Origin: Metabacillus niabensis
Lineage (GTDB): Bacteria > Bacillota > Bacilli > Bacillales > Bacillaceae
NCBI RefSeq assembly: GCF_020524345.1
Contig: NZ_JAIVLH010000004.1
Location: 62,001-126,000, forward strand
Direction: 5' to 3'
Length of the DNA: 64,000 nt
Positions 26,461-34,072 of this stretch are shown here, piece after piece. The stretch's first letter is position 1. Each line of letters begins with the position of its first letter. The notes beneath the pieces are model-generated. The model was not told the DNA's origin, ran no database searches, and saw only the letters and a program-made list of their open reading frames with translations. Position numbers and translations under genes: made by a program.

Positions 26461-26507
26461 TTGACGGATAAACGAAGTTCGTATATAATTATCTTGAATT
26501 CAAGATA
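26461..26507 (+). promoter_or_regulatory. Promoter with MhqR-type operator
   Basis: Sigma-A promoter TTGACG (26461-26466), 17-base spacer, TATAAT (26484-26489). It is followed directly by the perfect 18-bp palindrome TATCTTGAATTCAAGATA (26490-26507), which would cover the transcription start. The palindrome closely fits the published B. subtilis MhqR operator (tATCTcgAAtTCgAGATa), and the genes behind it are the MhqR targets mhqE and mhqD. Confidence 0.85.
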
Positions 26508-26549
26508 TTTGATATAAGTGATTCTGAATTGTTAGAGAGGACGATTTAT

Positions 26550-27530
26550 ATGTCTATTAAACCTTTAAAAGGAATACATCATGTCTCTGCCCTTACTGCA
26601 AATGCTAATGAAAATTATCAATTTTATACAAAGGTGTTGGGACTTAGGTTAGTAAAGAAAACAGTAAATCAAGATGATACATCTGTTTACCATTTATTTT
26701 ACGCAGATGAGAGAGGAAATCCTGGAACAGATTTAACCTTTTTTGAAATTCCCCGTGCAGGACGAACTTACCCGGGAACAAATAGTATTTCAGCAACATT
26801 TCTTCGTGTGAAAAATGATGTAGCACTACACTATTGGAAAAATCGTTTTGAAACGTTGGAAGTAGATCATGATGAAATACAAGTAGAAATGGGACGCGCT
26901 ACTCTTTCATTTCGAGATCACGAAGGTCAACGATTGATTCTTGTTTCTGATGAAACAAATTTCGGTGTTGAGGGTGGAAAACCTTGGGAGAAAAGTACTG
27001 TGCCTTCCGAAAATGGAATTGTAGGGCTAGGACCTGTGGAGTTAACAGTATCACGTCCCGAACGAACAATAAATGTATTAACAAATTTAATGGGCTTTAG
27101 AGAAAAGCAGGGATATACAAGAAATATTGATCATAAAGAAGTTCGGGTCTTTGAAACAGGTGAGGGTGGAACAGGTGCCGAGGTTCATATTATCGAAGAT
27201 GCTGAAAATAACCGCGAGCGACCTGGAAGAGGTAGTGTGCATCATGTTGCATTCCGCGTTGAGGATGAAGAAGAGTTAAAGAAATGGGTAGAACTCTTAA
27301 AAAATAATCACTTACCTAACTCAGGATTTGTAGAACGTTATTATTTCCGCTCGTTATACTTTAGAGAACCTAATGGCATTCTTTTTGAGCTGGCTACAGA
27401 TGGTCCGGGATTTGAAGGTGATGAAGACTTCGAACATCTGGGTGAAAATTTAGCTTTGCCTCCTTATTTTGAACATCAACGAGAAGAAATCGAAGCGAAG
27501 TTAAAGCCGTTAGATACGAAAGAATTTTAA
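26550..27530 (+). CDS. mhqE: Ring-cleaving dioxygenase, VOC/glyoxalase superfamily (MhqE-like)
   Basis: Vicinal-oxygen-chelate protein of 326 residues with two paired glyoxalase-like modules. It is expected to open the ring of hydroquinone/catechol-type compounds and so protect against quinones. Metal ligands fit GIHHVSALT near residue 7 and SVHHVAFRVED near 225, with a late Glu in LFELATDGPGF. ATG 26550 is preferred to TTG 26529 because GAGAGG lies nine bases before it. It forms an operon with mhqD (19 bases apart) behind a perfect MhqR-like operator. Confidence 0.88.
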   Translation: MSIKPLKGIHHVSALTANANENYQFYTKVLGLRLVKKTVNQDDTSVYHLFYADERGNPGTDLTFFEIPRAGRTYPGTNSISATFLRVKNDVALHYWKNRFETLEVDHDEIQVEMGRATLSFRDHEGQRLILVSDETNFGVEGGKPWEKSTVPSENGIVGLGPVELTVSRPERTINVLTNLMGFREKQGYTRNIDHKEVRVFETGEGGTGAEVHIIEDAENNRERPGRGSVHHVAFRVEDEEELKKWVELLKNNHLPNSGFVERYYFRSLYFREPNGILFELATDGPGFEGDEDFEHLGENLALPPYFEHQREEIEAKLKPLDTKEF

Positions 27531-27548
27531 AAATAGGAGGTAAAAGGA

Positions 27549-28160
27549 ATGAAACATATTTTTATTGAAGGAAAAGACAAGCAAGCTCCTACATTGCTTT
27601 TATTACATGGTACAGGAGGAAATGAAAAAGATTTATTACCAATTGCTGAAATGATTGCTCCAGACGCTTCAGTGCTTGGAGTGAAAGGAAATGTCTCTGA
27701 AAACGGAATGCCCCGATTTTTCCGTCGTTTATCAGAAGGAGTATTCGATGAAGAAGATCTTATTTTTCGAACAAGCGAGTTAAACGAGTTTTTAGAGGAT
27801 AGTGCAAAAAAATATCATTTTGATCGTGATCGAATCTTAGCAATTGGTTATTCAAATGGCGCAAATATTGCAGCAAGTCTTATGTATCATCATAAAAATG
27901 CGTTACAAGGAGCCATATTACTTCATGCTATGGTACCTAGAAGAAAGGTTGAAATTCCTAACTTAGATGGAACACCGATCTTTATAGGAGCTGGTGTAAA
28001 TGACCCTATCATTCCTATTGAAGAAACGAAGGAATTAGTAGAAGCTTTACAAAATGCTCAAGCAAATATTACCGAACATTGGGGGCAGGCAGGTCACCAA
28101 TTAACAAGAGAAGAAATTGAGCAGGCAAAAACATGGTACGAAAAGAATTTTAAGTCGTAA
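27549..28160 (+). CDS. mhqD: Alpha/beta hydrolase, MhqD-like carboxylesterase
   Basis: Cytosolic serine hydrolase of 203 residues of the phospholipase/carboxylesterase family. Oxyanion-hole loop LLLHGTGGNEKD is near residue 18. The nucleophile elbow is GYSNGAN (Ser about 102). The acid is the Asp of GAGVNDPIIP, and the base is the His of GQAGHQLT. In B. subtilis MhqD is induced by quinones with the dioxygenase encoded next to it. Strong AGGAGG ribosome binding site. Confidence 0.88.
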   Translation: MKHIFIEGKDKQAPTLLLLHGTGGNEKDLLPIAEMIAPDASVLGVKGNVSENGMPRFFRRLSEGVFDEEDLIFRTSELNEFLEDSAKKYHFDRDRILAIGYSNGANIAASLMYHHKNALQGAILLHAMVPRRKVEIPNLDGTPIFIGAGVNDPIIPIEETKELVEALQNAQANITEHWGQAGHQLTREEIEQAKTWYEKNFKS

Positions 28161-28168
28161 ACAACGAA

Positions 28169-28224
28169 AAGGAGTTATCTCGTTTCACTTCAACTTTTAG
28201 AGAAGTGGAGAGACAGCTCCTCTT
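28169..28224. terminator. Terminator between mhqD and the convergent SRAP gene
   Basis: Long interrupted stem: AGGAG..CTC..CTTC pairs with GAAG..GAG..CTCCT, ending in CTCTTTATTT. It may serve both convergent genes. Confidence 0.65.
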
Positions 28225-28892
28225 TATTTACTATTAATAGGTTCCAAGCATTCTTTTACATCATTGGATGGGGAATTCACAAGATTTGAAACTTCATAAG
28301 ATTTCATTAATCCTTCGTCAAAAGGTACAAGTAATGATTTTAGTTCTTTTACATTATGGTAATTAGGATTCAGCCACATATGAAAATCATCTTTTCGAAG
28401 AATTACAGGCATTCTATTATGAATCTCTTCCGTAACTTTATTAGCTTCTGTTGTCAGAATCGTGCATGTGAACAAGTGTTGGTCCCCCTTTTTCCAGCAT
28501 TCCCAAAGACCTGCAAGTGCAAAAGGCTGCCTATCTTTCATGACAAATCTATAAGGATGTTTTTCTTTTCCATTCCTTTTCCATTCATAAAACCCATCGC
28601 TAATAATCAGGCATCTCTTTTTTAAAAAGGGAGTTTTAAAACTTACTTTCTCTTCAATGGTTTCTGAACGGGCATTAATCATTTTATAACCTATTTTTAA
28701 ATCCTTTGACCAAGGAGGCACAAGTCCCCAACGCATAAATCTCCCAATTCGATCCTGTCCATTCGAACCGATCACAAAAACATCTTGTGAAGGAGCAATA
28801 TTATAACGATATGAAAGTTCTTCTTGAATCAATACATCAAACTGTTCCTCAATAATTGATTGCTTTGTTGCTAACGAGAATCGTCCGCACAT
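28224..28892 (-). CDS. SRAP (SOS response-associated peptidase, HMCES/YedK family) protein
   Basis: A 222-residue protein that shields abasic sites in single-stranded DNA by covalent capture through Cys2. The start at 28892 yields MCGRFSL, the invariant N terminus where Met removal exposes the catalytic Cys. GGAGG lies eight bases before it. Other marks are AYNIAPSQ-like RYNIAPSQ, INARSET, CLIISDGFYEWKR (catalytic Glu) and HNRMPVIL. Longer in-frame starts would bury the Cys. A perfect inverted repeat GATACA-5-TGTATC (28915-28931) lies in its promoter region. Confidence 0.92.
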   Translation of the reverse strand: MCGRFSLATKQSIIEEQFDVLIQEELSYRYNIAPSQDVFVIGSNGQDRIGRFMRWGLVPPWSKDLKIGYKMINARSETIEEKVSFKTPFLKKRCLIISDGFYEWKRNGKEKHPYRFVMKDRQPFALAGLWECWKKGDQHLFTCTILTTEANKVTEEIHNRMPVILRKDDFHMWLNPNYHNVKELKSLLVPFDEGLMKSYEVSNLVNSPSNDVKECLEPINSK

Positions 28893-29034
28893 GGTCATAT
28901 CCTCCATAAAAGTTGATACATACAGTGTATCTGAAGAATTTAAAAAAGGAAATAACAAAGATCTTAATCATTTTGCCTATAACCTGTAATGGGATTTTTA
29001 CATATAGTATATAAACAGTTCTGGAGGTGATAGT

Positions 29035-29136
29035 ATGGGCGGCGCAGGCGGATATGGTTATGGAGCAGGATTTGCTCTAATCGTAGTATTGTTTATTCTT
29101 TTAATCATCATTGGAGCTTCTTATATTGGTTACTAA
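29035..29136 (+). CDS. YjcZ family micro-protein, 33 aa
   Basis: Small protein of 33 residues, too short for usual ORF calling. It starts at ATG 29035 with a CTGGAGGTGAT ribosome site and reads [16 protein letters not shown], then a membrane helix ending [10 protein letters not shown]. The Gly/Tyr-rich head and single hydrophobic helix are those of the YjcZ family of sporulation-associated micro-proteins in Bacillus. Own terminator directly after. Confidence 0.85.
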   Translation: MGGAGGYGYGAGFALIVVLFILLIIIGASYIGY

Positions 29137-29151
29137 AATGTAGAAAAGGGC

Positions 29152-29187
29152 AATCCGAGAACAACATGTTCTCGGATTTTCTTTTTT
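29152..29187 (+). terminator. Intrinsic terminator after YjcZ-like gene
   Basis: Perfect 12-bp stem AATCCGAGAACA/TGTTCTCGGATT with a 3-base loop and a T-rich tail. Confidence 0.93.
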
Positions 29188-29262
29188 ACAACTACATTGG
29201 ATAAAAACCATTAGGTTGAAGAAATTAAAGTTTAGATCTTTAAAAGGGAGATTGGTCGAATA

Positions 29263-30741
29263 ATGATGAAGAAAACTTTTTTTCTTATGCTTTTTGTGAC
29301 AACAACTCTGATAGCATCAATCCTAAAAAGCAGCACAATATATTCATTGGAGCTGAAAGCAGAAGGAGTAACCCAGCTTGAATCTATTTTAACGAATGAT
29401 CCAATGATGAGAGGAGCTATTTCTGGTTTAAGTGTAAGGTCAGCTTCTACAGGTGAAATTTTGTATTCTCTTAATGGGGAAACAAGTTTAACTCCAGCGT
29501 CCAGTTTAAAACTATTCACAGCCATAGCAGCATTAACGATACTAGGTTCAGATTATACCTTTAACACTAAAATAAAAACAGATGGAAAATGGGAGAAAAA
29601 AGGTGTATTAAAAGGAAATGTATACATATTAGGCGGAGGAGACCCAACACTTACAATAAAAGACATTAAGATGATGGCAAAACAATTAAGACAAAAAGGA
29701 ATCAAAAAAATTGATGGAGATGTAATAGGAGATGATAGCAGATACGATACGGTTCGTTATTCTGTTGATTTACCATGGACAGATGAAACAGCATATTATG
29801 GAGCACAAATTTCAGCCTTAACAGCCTCACCTGATGAAGATTTTGATGCAGGAACGATACAAATTCAAATTACGCCAAGTCAAAAAGATATAGAACCTAA
29901 GATCACATTAATACCTGCTACAGATTATGTGACCATTCAAAATAAAGCCAAAACAACAGATGCAGAAAGTGAAGAAACTATAAATATTACACGCGTTCAT
30001 GGTAAAAACGAAGTGATAATAGAAGGATCAATTCCCGAAGATAAAAATATGATAAAAGAATGGATTTCAATTTGGAATCCTACAAAATATACACTTGCGC
30101 TCTTTCAGAAGGAATTTGCTCAACAGGGGATACATATCACAGGGAAATGTTATTCTGATATAACACCGACCAAAACTCAAAATCTCGTTTTACATGAATC
30201 AGAGGCATTGTCTGAGATTCTTATTCCATTTTTAAAATTAAGTAATAATACGATAGCAGAAATGCTTGTAAAGGAGATGGGGAAGGTCACCCATAATCAA
30301 GGTACGTGGGAAAAAGGGTTAGAAACTGAAATAAATACATTGGATCAATTAGGAATCGACGTGAACAATACAGTCCTTAGAGATGGTTCAGGATTATCAC
30401 ATATAAATACGACACAGGTAAATACCATTACACAGTTATTATACAAAGCCCAATCCAAAGAATGGTTCTCACAATTATACAAAGCATTGCCTGTTTCAGG
30501 TGAGGAGGATAAATTAACAGGGGGAACACTGCGTAAAAGAATGAAAAACTCCCCTCTCAAACAAAAGGTAGTAGCAAAAACAGGCACATTGACAAATGTA
30601 AGTTCTTTATCAGGGTTTTTGGAAACGAAGAGTGGAGAAGTCGTAATCTTTTCAATCATATTAAATCATATGGATGATGAAGAAAAAGGTAAAATAATCG
30701 AAGAAAAAATCCTTTCTGTCCTGCAAAATTGGCTTGAATAA
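29263..30741 (+). CDS. D-alanyl-D-alanine carboxypeptidase/endopeptidase, PBP4 (DacB/DacC) family
   Basis: Secreted class C penicillin-binding protein of 492 residues. A signal peptide (residues 2-24) is followed by the SxxK motif in PASSLKLF (near residue 76). The SxN motif is KLSNNTIAEML (near 330) and the KTG motif is VAKTGTLTNVSSLSGF (near 440). The ~170-residue insertion between the first two motifs is usual for PBP4. It trims or cleaves cross-links in peptidoglycan. In B. subtilis this family (PBP4a) is made in stationary phase. GGGAG lies 12 bases upstream; ATG 29266 is an equally possible start. Confidence 0.88.
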   Translation: MMKKTFFLMLFVTTTLIASILKSSTIYSLELKAEGVTQLESILTNDPMMRGAISGLSVRSASTGEILYSLNGETSLTPASSLKLFTAIAALTILGSDYTFNTKIKTDGKWEKKGVLKGNVYILGGGDPTLTIKDIKMMAKQLRQKGIKKIDGDVIGDDSRYDTVRYSVDLPWTDETAYYGAQISALTASPDEDFDAGTIQIQITPSQKDIEPKITLIPATDYVTIQNKAKTTDAESEETINITRVHGKNEVIIEGSIPEDKNMIKEWISIWNPTKYTLALFQKEFAQQGIHITGKCYSDITPTKTQNLVLHESEALSEILIPFLKLSNNTIAEMLVKEMGKVTHNQGTWEKGLETEINTLDQLGIDVNNTVLRDGSGLSHINTTQVNTITQLLYKAQSKEWFSQLYKALPVSGEEDKLTGGTLRKRMKNSPLKQKVVAKTGTLTNVSSLSGFLETKSGEVVIFSIILNHMDDEEKGKIIEEKILSVLQNWLE

Positions 30742-30807
30742 AAGCGAAATTTTTGAACTTATCTTGATTCTTTGAAATAATTGTATTAATAAAGGAGGAG
30801 AAATAGT

Positions 30808-31452
30808 ATGAAAGTATTAGTTGTAGGAGCAAGTGGACAAATTGGACAAAAGCTGACGGAAATGCTACATAGCCATGATGAGCACTCTGTATTAGCGATG
30901 ATTAGAAAGCAGGAGCAAAGAGAAGCATTTTCTAAGAAAGGAATTGAAACAGTTATTGCCGATTTAGAAGGAAGTGTTGCTCAATTAAAACAGGCGATGA
31001 ATGGATGTGACGCTATTGTTTTTACAGCTGGATCAGGAGGCAGCACAGGTGCGGATAAAACATTATTAATTGATCTTGATGGAGCTGTAAAAACGATGGA
31101 AGCGGCAGAAGCAGCTGGTGTTGATCGATTTATTATGGTCAGTGCCCTTCAGGCTGATAATCGTGAAAATTGGTATGAAGCAATAAAGCCTTATTATGTT
31201 GCAAAGCATTATGCTGATCGGTTACTAATGCAGTCAAATCTAACATATACCATTATTCGTCCAGGTGGACTATTAAATGAAAAAGGAACAGGGAAAATTT
31301 CTGTAGGTGATCAACTGGAAAGAGGATATATACCACGTGAGGATGTAGCACAAACGATTGTAGATGCCTTATCGAATGATCATACAAAAAAACGTTCTTT
31401 TGATCTAATTGCAGGAGATGATCAAATCTCAGTTGCATTAAACAAACTTTAA
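30808..31452 (+). CDS. NAD(P)-dependent SDR epimerase-like protein (YhfK family)
   Basis: Atypical short-chain dehydrogenase of 214 residues with nucleotide-binding loop VVGASGQIGQKL at the start, VFTAGSGGS mid-way, and YYVAKHYADRLL carrying the Tyr/Lys pair (YxxxK variant). The IIRPGGL block is typical of NmrA/YhfK-like members. These bind NAD(P)H and act as reductases or redox sensors; the substrate is unknown. AGGAGG ribosome site and own terminator; single gene. Confidence 0.8.
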   Translation: MKVLVVGASGQIGQKLTEMLHSHDEHSVLAMIRKQEQREAFSKKGIETVIADLEGSVAQLKQAMNGCDAIVFTAGSGGSTGADKTLLIDLDGAVKTMEAAEAAGVDRFIMVSALQADNRENWYEAIKPYYVAKHYADRLLMQSNLTYTIIRPGGLLNEKGTGKISVGDQLERGYIPREDVAQTIVDALSNDHTKKRSFDLIAGDDQISVALNKL

Positions 31453-31477
31453 GCATCTCGATTGAGGTGCTTTTTCT
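31451..31477 (+). terminator. Intrinsic terminator after YhfK-like gene
   Basis: AAGCA-CTC/GAG-TGCTT hairpin with GATT loop and five T; includes the stop codon. Confidence 0.85.
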
Positions 31478-31578
31478 ATTCAATGGGTAAATTCGGTCTA
31501 ATGATTGCGTTTGTGAAAAATGGGTATTATAAAAGTGTAATGGTGTCTCGGTTAATTGAAAATAAAGGGGGAAGAAGG

Positions 31579-32385
31579 ATGAAACTGACTCCAGAACAAC
31601 GAATTCAGCTGCATGGTTTTAATAATTTAACAAAGTCTTTAAGTTTTAATATGTATGATGTATGCTACACAAAAACAAGAGAAGAAAGAGAGGCATATAT
31701 TGAATATATAGATGAGCAATATAATGCTGAACGGTTAACAAATATTTTAAAAAATGTGACTGAAATCATTGGAGCACATGTGTTGAATATTGCAAAACAA
31801 GATTATGTTCCACAAGGGGCCAGCGTAACTATTTTAGTTTCAGAAGGTCCTGTTGTAGAAGTACCAACAGAGTCTTATGATGAATCTCCGGGTCCATTAC
31901 CAGAAGCAGTAGTGATGGGATTGGATAAAAGTCACATTACCGTTCATACATATCCCGAATACCATCCAAATGAGGGGATTAGCACATTTCGTGCTGATAT
32001 AGATGTTTCAACATGTGGTGAAATATCGCCACTAAAGGCATTAAATTATTTGATTCATTCTTTTGATACGGACATCCTCACAATGGACTACAAAGTCCGT
32101 GGGTTTACTAGAGATATTAATGGAAATAAACTATTTATTGATCATGATATTAGCTCTATTCAAAATTATATACCTGATGAGGTGAAGGAAGAATTTGATA
32201 TGATTGATGTGAACATATATCAAGAAAATATCTTCCATACGAAATGTAAGCTTAAACAATTTGACTTAAATAATTATTTGTTTGGATATACGAAAGATAA
32301 GCTTAGTAAAGAAGAGCAAGAGCAAATTACGACAAGTCTGACAAAAGAAATGGACGAAATTTTTTATGGCAAGAACATGAAATAA
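31579..32385 (+). CDS. speD: S-adenosylmethionine decarboxylase proenzyme, E. coli-type
   Basis: Pyruvoyl enzyme of 268 residues that decarboxylates SAM to give the aminopropyl donor for spermidine. The size and sequence are those of the long SpeD (class 1A) rather than the ~125-residue SpeH form usual in B. subtilis. The self-cleavage site is [13 protein letters not shown], with Ser118 becoming the pyruvoyl group. [18 protein letters not shown] carries the proton-donor Cys. ATG 31579 is preceded by AAGGGGGAAGAAGG; longer in-frame starts have no ribosome site. No spermidine synthase is nearby. Confidence 0.93.
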   Translation: MKLTPEQRIQLHGFNNLTKSLSFNMYDVCYTKTREEREAYIEYIDEQYNAERLTNILKNVTEIIGAHVLNIAKQDYVPQGASVTILVSEGPVVEVPTESYDESPGPLPEAVVMGLDKSHITVHTYPEYHPNEGISTFRADIDVSTCGEISPLKALNYLIHSFDTDILTMDYKVRGFTRDINGNKLFIDHDISSIQNYIPDEVKEEFDMIDVNIYQENIFHTKCKLKQFDLNNYLFGYTKDKLSKEEQEQITTSLTKEMDEIFYGKNMK

Positions 32386-32417
32386 GGGATTGAAGTTTTT
32401 GCCTTCAATCCCTTTTA
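32384..32417 (+). terminator. Intrinsic terminator after speD
   Basis: AAGGGATTGAAG/CTTCAATCCCTT perfect 12-bp stem and short T-run, ending just before the convergent yceI stop. Confidence 0.9.
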
Positions 32418-32422
32418 TCGTT

Positions 32423-32956
32423 CTATTTCGCTTTAGCAGCTTGTAGTTGTAAAGAAACTTTGATTTGATCGCCAACAAGAACTCCGCCTGCTTCTAATGT
32501 TGCATTCCAAGTTAAGCCATAATCGCTGCGTTTTAGTTTTCCTTCAACACCGAATCCTACTTTTTCATTTCCCCATGGGTCAATACCAGTTCCTTCAAAA
32601 GTAACCACAAATGTTTCTGATTTTGTTACTCCATGTAATGTTAAGTTACCAGTAACGTTATATTCATTTTCATCCGTTTTTTCAATAGCCGTTGATGTGA
32701 ATGTCATTTTAGGATGGTTTTCAACATCGAAAAAGTCAGCAGAGCGTAAGTGATTATCACGATCTTCGTTACGGGTATCAACACTTGCTAAATCAACAGT
32801 AAATGTAATATCAGCTGTTGTTAAATCTGTTGGATCAGTTTCAATTTCAGCATCAAAGCTTGTAAAGCCACCTTTAACTGTTGCAAACATCATGTGTTTA
32901 ACTGAAAAATCTACTCCACTGTGTGTTGGGTCAAGATTCCATTTAGATTTTGTCAT
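32423..32956 (-). CDS. YceI family lipid-binding protein
   Basis: A 177-residue YceI-domain protein, a lipocalin-like beta barrel that binds isoprenoid or other long lipids such as polyprenyl quinones. Marks are WNLDPTHSGVDFSVKHMMFATVKGGF near the start, HLRSADFFDVENHPKMTF, GNLTLHGVTK and VGFGVEGKLKRSDYG. There is no signal peptide, so it is cytosolic, as in many Firmicutes. The start at 32956 is chosen for its TTGGAGGAG ribosome site. A well-formed promoter with operator-like repeats lies upstream. Confidence 0.9.
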   Translation of the reverse strand: MTKSKWNLDPTHSGVDFSVKHMMFATVKGGFTSFDAEIETDPTDLTTADITFTVDLASVDTRNEDRDNHLRSADFFDVENHPKMTFTSTAIEKTDENEYNVTGNLTLHGVTKSETFVVTFEGTGIDPWGNEKVGFGVEGKLKRSDYGLTWNATLEAGGVLVGDQIKVSLQLQAAKAK

Positions 32957-32990
32957 TTTTTCTCCTCCAATAAAATAACTTAGTTTAAAA

Positions 32991-33053
32991 TATCTCAATT
33001 TAAAGATTTATAACTTCGAGATAAATTATATAATGGAATAAAGCGAAAGTCAA
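32991..33053 (-). promoter_or_regulatory. Promoter of yceI with MarR-type operator-like repeats
   Basis: Reading leftward: TTGACT (33053-33048), 17-base spacer, TATAAT (33030-33025). Then a TATCTCGAA arm (33023-33015) and, 15 bases further, an opposing TTGAGATA arm. The TATCTCGAA half equals one half of the B. subtilis MhqR consensus, but the two arms are too far apart for one normal site. They may be two half or degenerate sites. Confidence 0.55.
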
Positions 33054-33108
33054 CGTGAAAAGTTTAAGTTACACCTGAATTTCTTTATTGAACAAAATGT
33101 GAAGTCTA

Positions 33109-33137
33109 TTGTTACTTGAAGAAAAAAGGAGTATTAT
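33109..33137 (+). promoter_or_regulatory. Probable promoter of the DoxX gene
   Basis: TTGTTA (33109-33114), 17-base spacer, TATTAT (33132-33137). Transcription would start near 33144, just before the first GTGAAATACTTCAC repeat. Confidence 0.5.
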
Positions 33138-33152
33138 AAAAGTGTAGAAAGT

Positions 33153-33170
33153 TAGTGAAATACTTCACAA
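33153..33170 (+). promoter_or_regulatory. Rex/Fnr-like operator copy 1
   Basis: TAGTGAAATACTTCACAA differs at one position from the Rex consensus TTGTGAANNNNTTCACAA. It shares 15+ identical bases with a second copy exactly 63 bases downstream. Confidence 0.6.
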
Positions 33171-33215
33171 ACTTTCGCAGGAAAAGCTAGATAGCTTAAA
33201 AAATTTTAAAAATTT

Positions 33216-33233
33216 ATGTGAAATACTTCACAA
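33216..33233 (+). promoter_or_regulatory. Rex/Fnr-like operator copy 2
   Basis: ATGTGAAATACTTCACAA fits Rex at all but the first base and also fits the Fnr/Crp pattern TGTGA-6-TCACA perfectly. It ends one base before the GAGGAG ribosome site of the DoxX gene. Confidence 0.6.
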
Positions 33234-33249
33234 AGAGGAGCTGTTGACC

Positions 33250-33768
33250 ATGAATTGGTTAAAGGGACCGAAAATGGCTATTATTTGGACAGTTTTAAGA
33301 GTTTGGTTAGGAGTACAGTGGCTTGAAGCAGGGATTCATAAAGTAATGGATGGATTTGATGCAACAGGATTTATACAAGGGGCTATTGTTAAAGCGGGTG
33401 GAGAAAATCCTGCTGTACAAGGGTGGTATGCTGCATTTCTTGAAGAATTTGCCCTTCCGAATATACCATTATTTAATGTGTTAATACCTTGGGGGGAAGT
33501 TTTAGTCGGTATCGGGTTAATAATAGGAGCGGCAACAATCCCAGCACTATTAGCAGGTGCTTTCATGAACTTCAATTTTATGATGGCAGGAACAATTAGC
33601 ACAAACCCAATTCTCTATACTGCTGCATTTATATTAATAATAGCTGGTACAGCTGGTTACTACTACGGAGCTGACAGATGGATTCTACCAGCACTAAAAC
33701 AAGTTATTAACCGGAAAAGACACAATAAAAAAGAAAAACATCATCATGAACACCTTCCGGCTCATTAA
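33250..33768 (+). CDS. DoxX family membrane protein
   Basis: A 172-residue membrane protein with four predicted helices, matching the DoxX family (LRVWLGVQWLEAGIHKVMD, LIPWGEVLVGIGLIIGAAT, MNFNFMMAGTISTNP). The tail is unusual: about 25 residues rich in Lys and His (NKKEKHHHEH), facing the cytosol and able to bind metal. DoxX proteins are linked to thiosulfate:quinone oxidation or redox stress, but most have no known activity. ATG 33250 is preceded by GAGGAG; TTG 33244 is a poorer choice. Two Rex/Fnr-like sites upstream suggest control by oxygen or NADH level. Confidence 0.8.
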   Translation: MNWLKGPKMAIIWTVLRVWLGVQWLEAGIHKVMDGFDATGFIQGAIVKAGGENPAVQGWYAAFLEEFALPNIPLFNVLIPWGEVLVGIGLIIGAATIPALLAGAFMNFNFMMAGTISTNPILYTAAFILIIAGTAGYYYGADRWILPALKQVINRKRHNKKEKHHHEHLPAH

Positions 33769-33803
33769 GACAAATGTAATAAAATTTTGACAGCATCAAA
33801 TAA

Positions 33804-33836
33804 ACAGGATAGCTCAGGCTATCCTGTTTATTTTAA
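33804..33836. terminator. Bidirectional terminator after DoxX gene
   Basis: AAACAGGATAGC/GCTATCCTGTTT stem with a TCAG loop, flanked by A-rich and T-rich sides; shared with the leftward gene ending at 33833. Confidence 0.9.
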
Positions 33837-34063
33837 TTTGAGATCAATGCTTCGATTTTTCGGTTTCGAACATTTTTCTCTTCATCAGTTGATAAATCAT
33901 ACTTCTTTAGTAGATGGAATAATTCATTTAGTTCAGTTTGACTAGTATCTGTAGATAAAAATAGTAAGCATTTTTCCACTAATTGAGTATTAAGAAAAGG
34001 TGATTGATCTTGCAATTTTTTCTTCACATCTTCAGAAGAGTGATCAATTTTACAATTACTCAT
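33833..34063 (-). CDS. Small hypothetical protein downstream of moaA, 76 aa
   Basis: A 76-residue, mostly helical cytosolic protein, nine bases after the moaA stop and probably co-transcribed with fdhD and moaA. It has two Cys (SNCKID, EKCLLF) and no recognised domain. The GGAGG ribosome site is 13 bases from ATG, farther than usual. The position suggests an accessory role in molybdenum cofactor or formate metabolism, which is only inference. Confidence 0.6.
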   Translation of the reverse strand: MSNCKIDHSSEDVKKKLQDQSPFLNTQLVEKCLLFLSTDTSQTELNELFHLLKKYDLSTDEEKNVRNRKIEALISN

Positions 34064-34072
34064 GGTTGTTCG

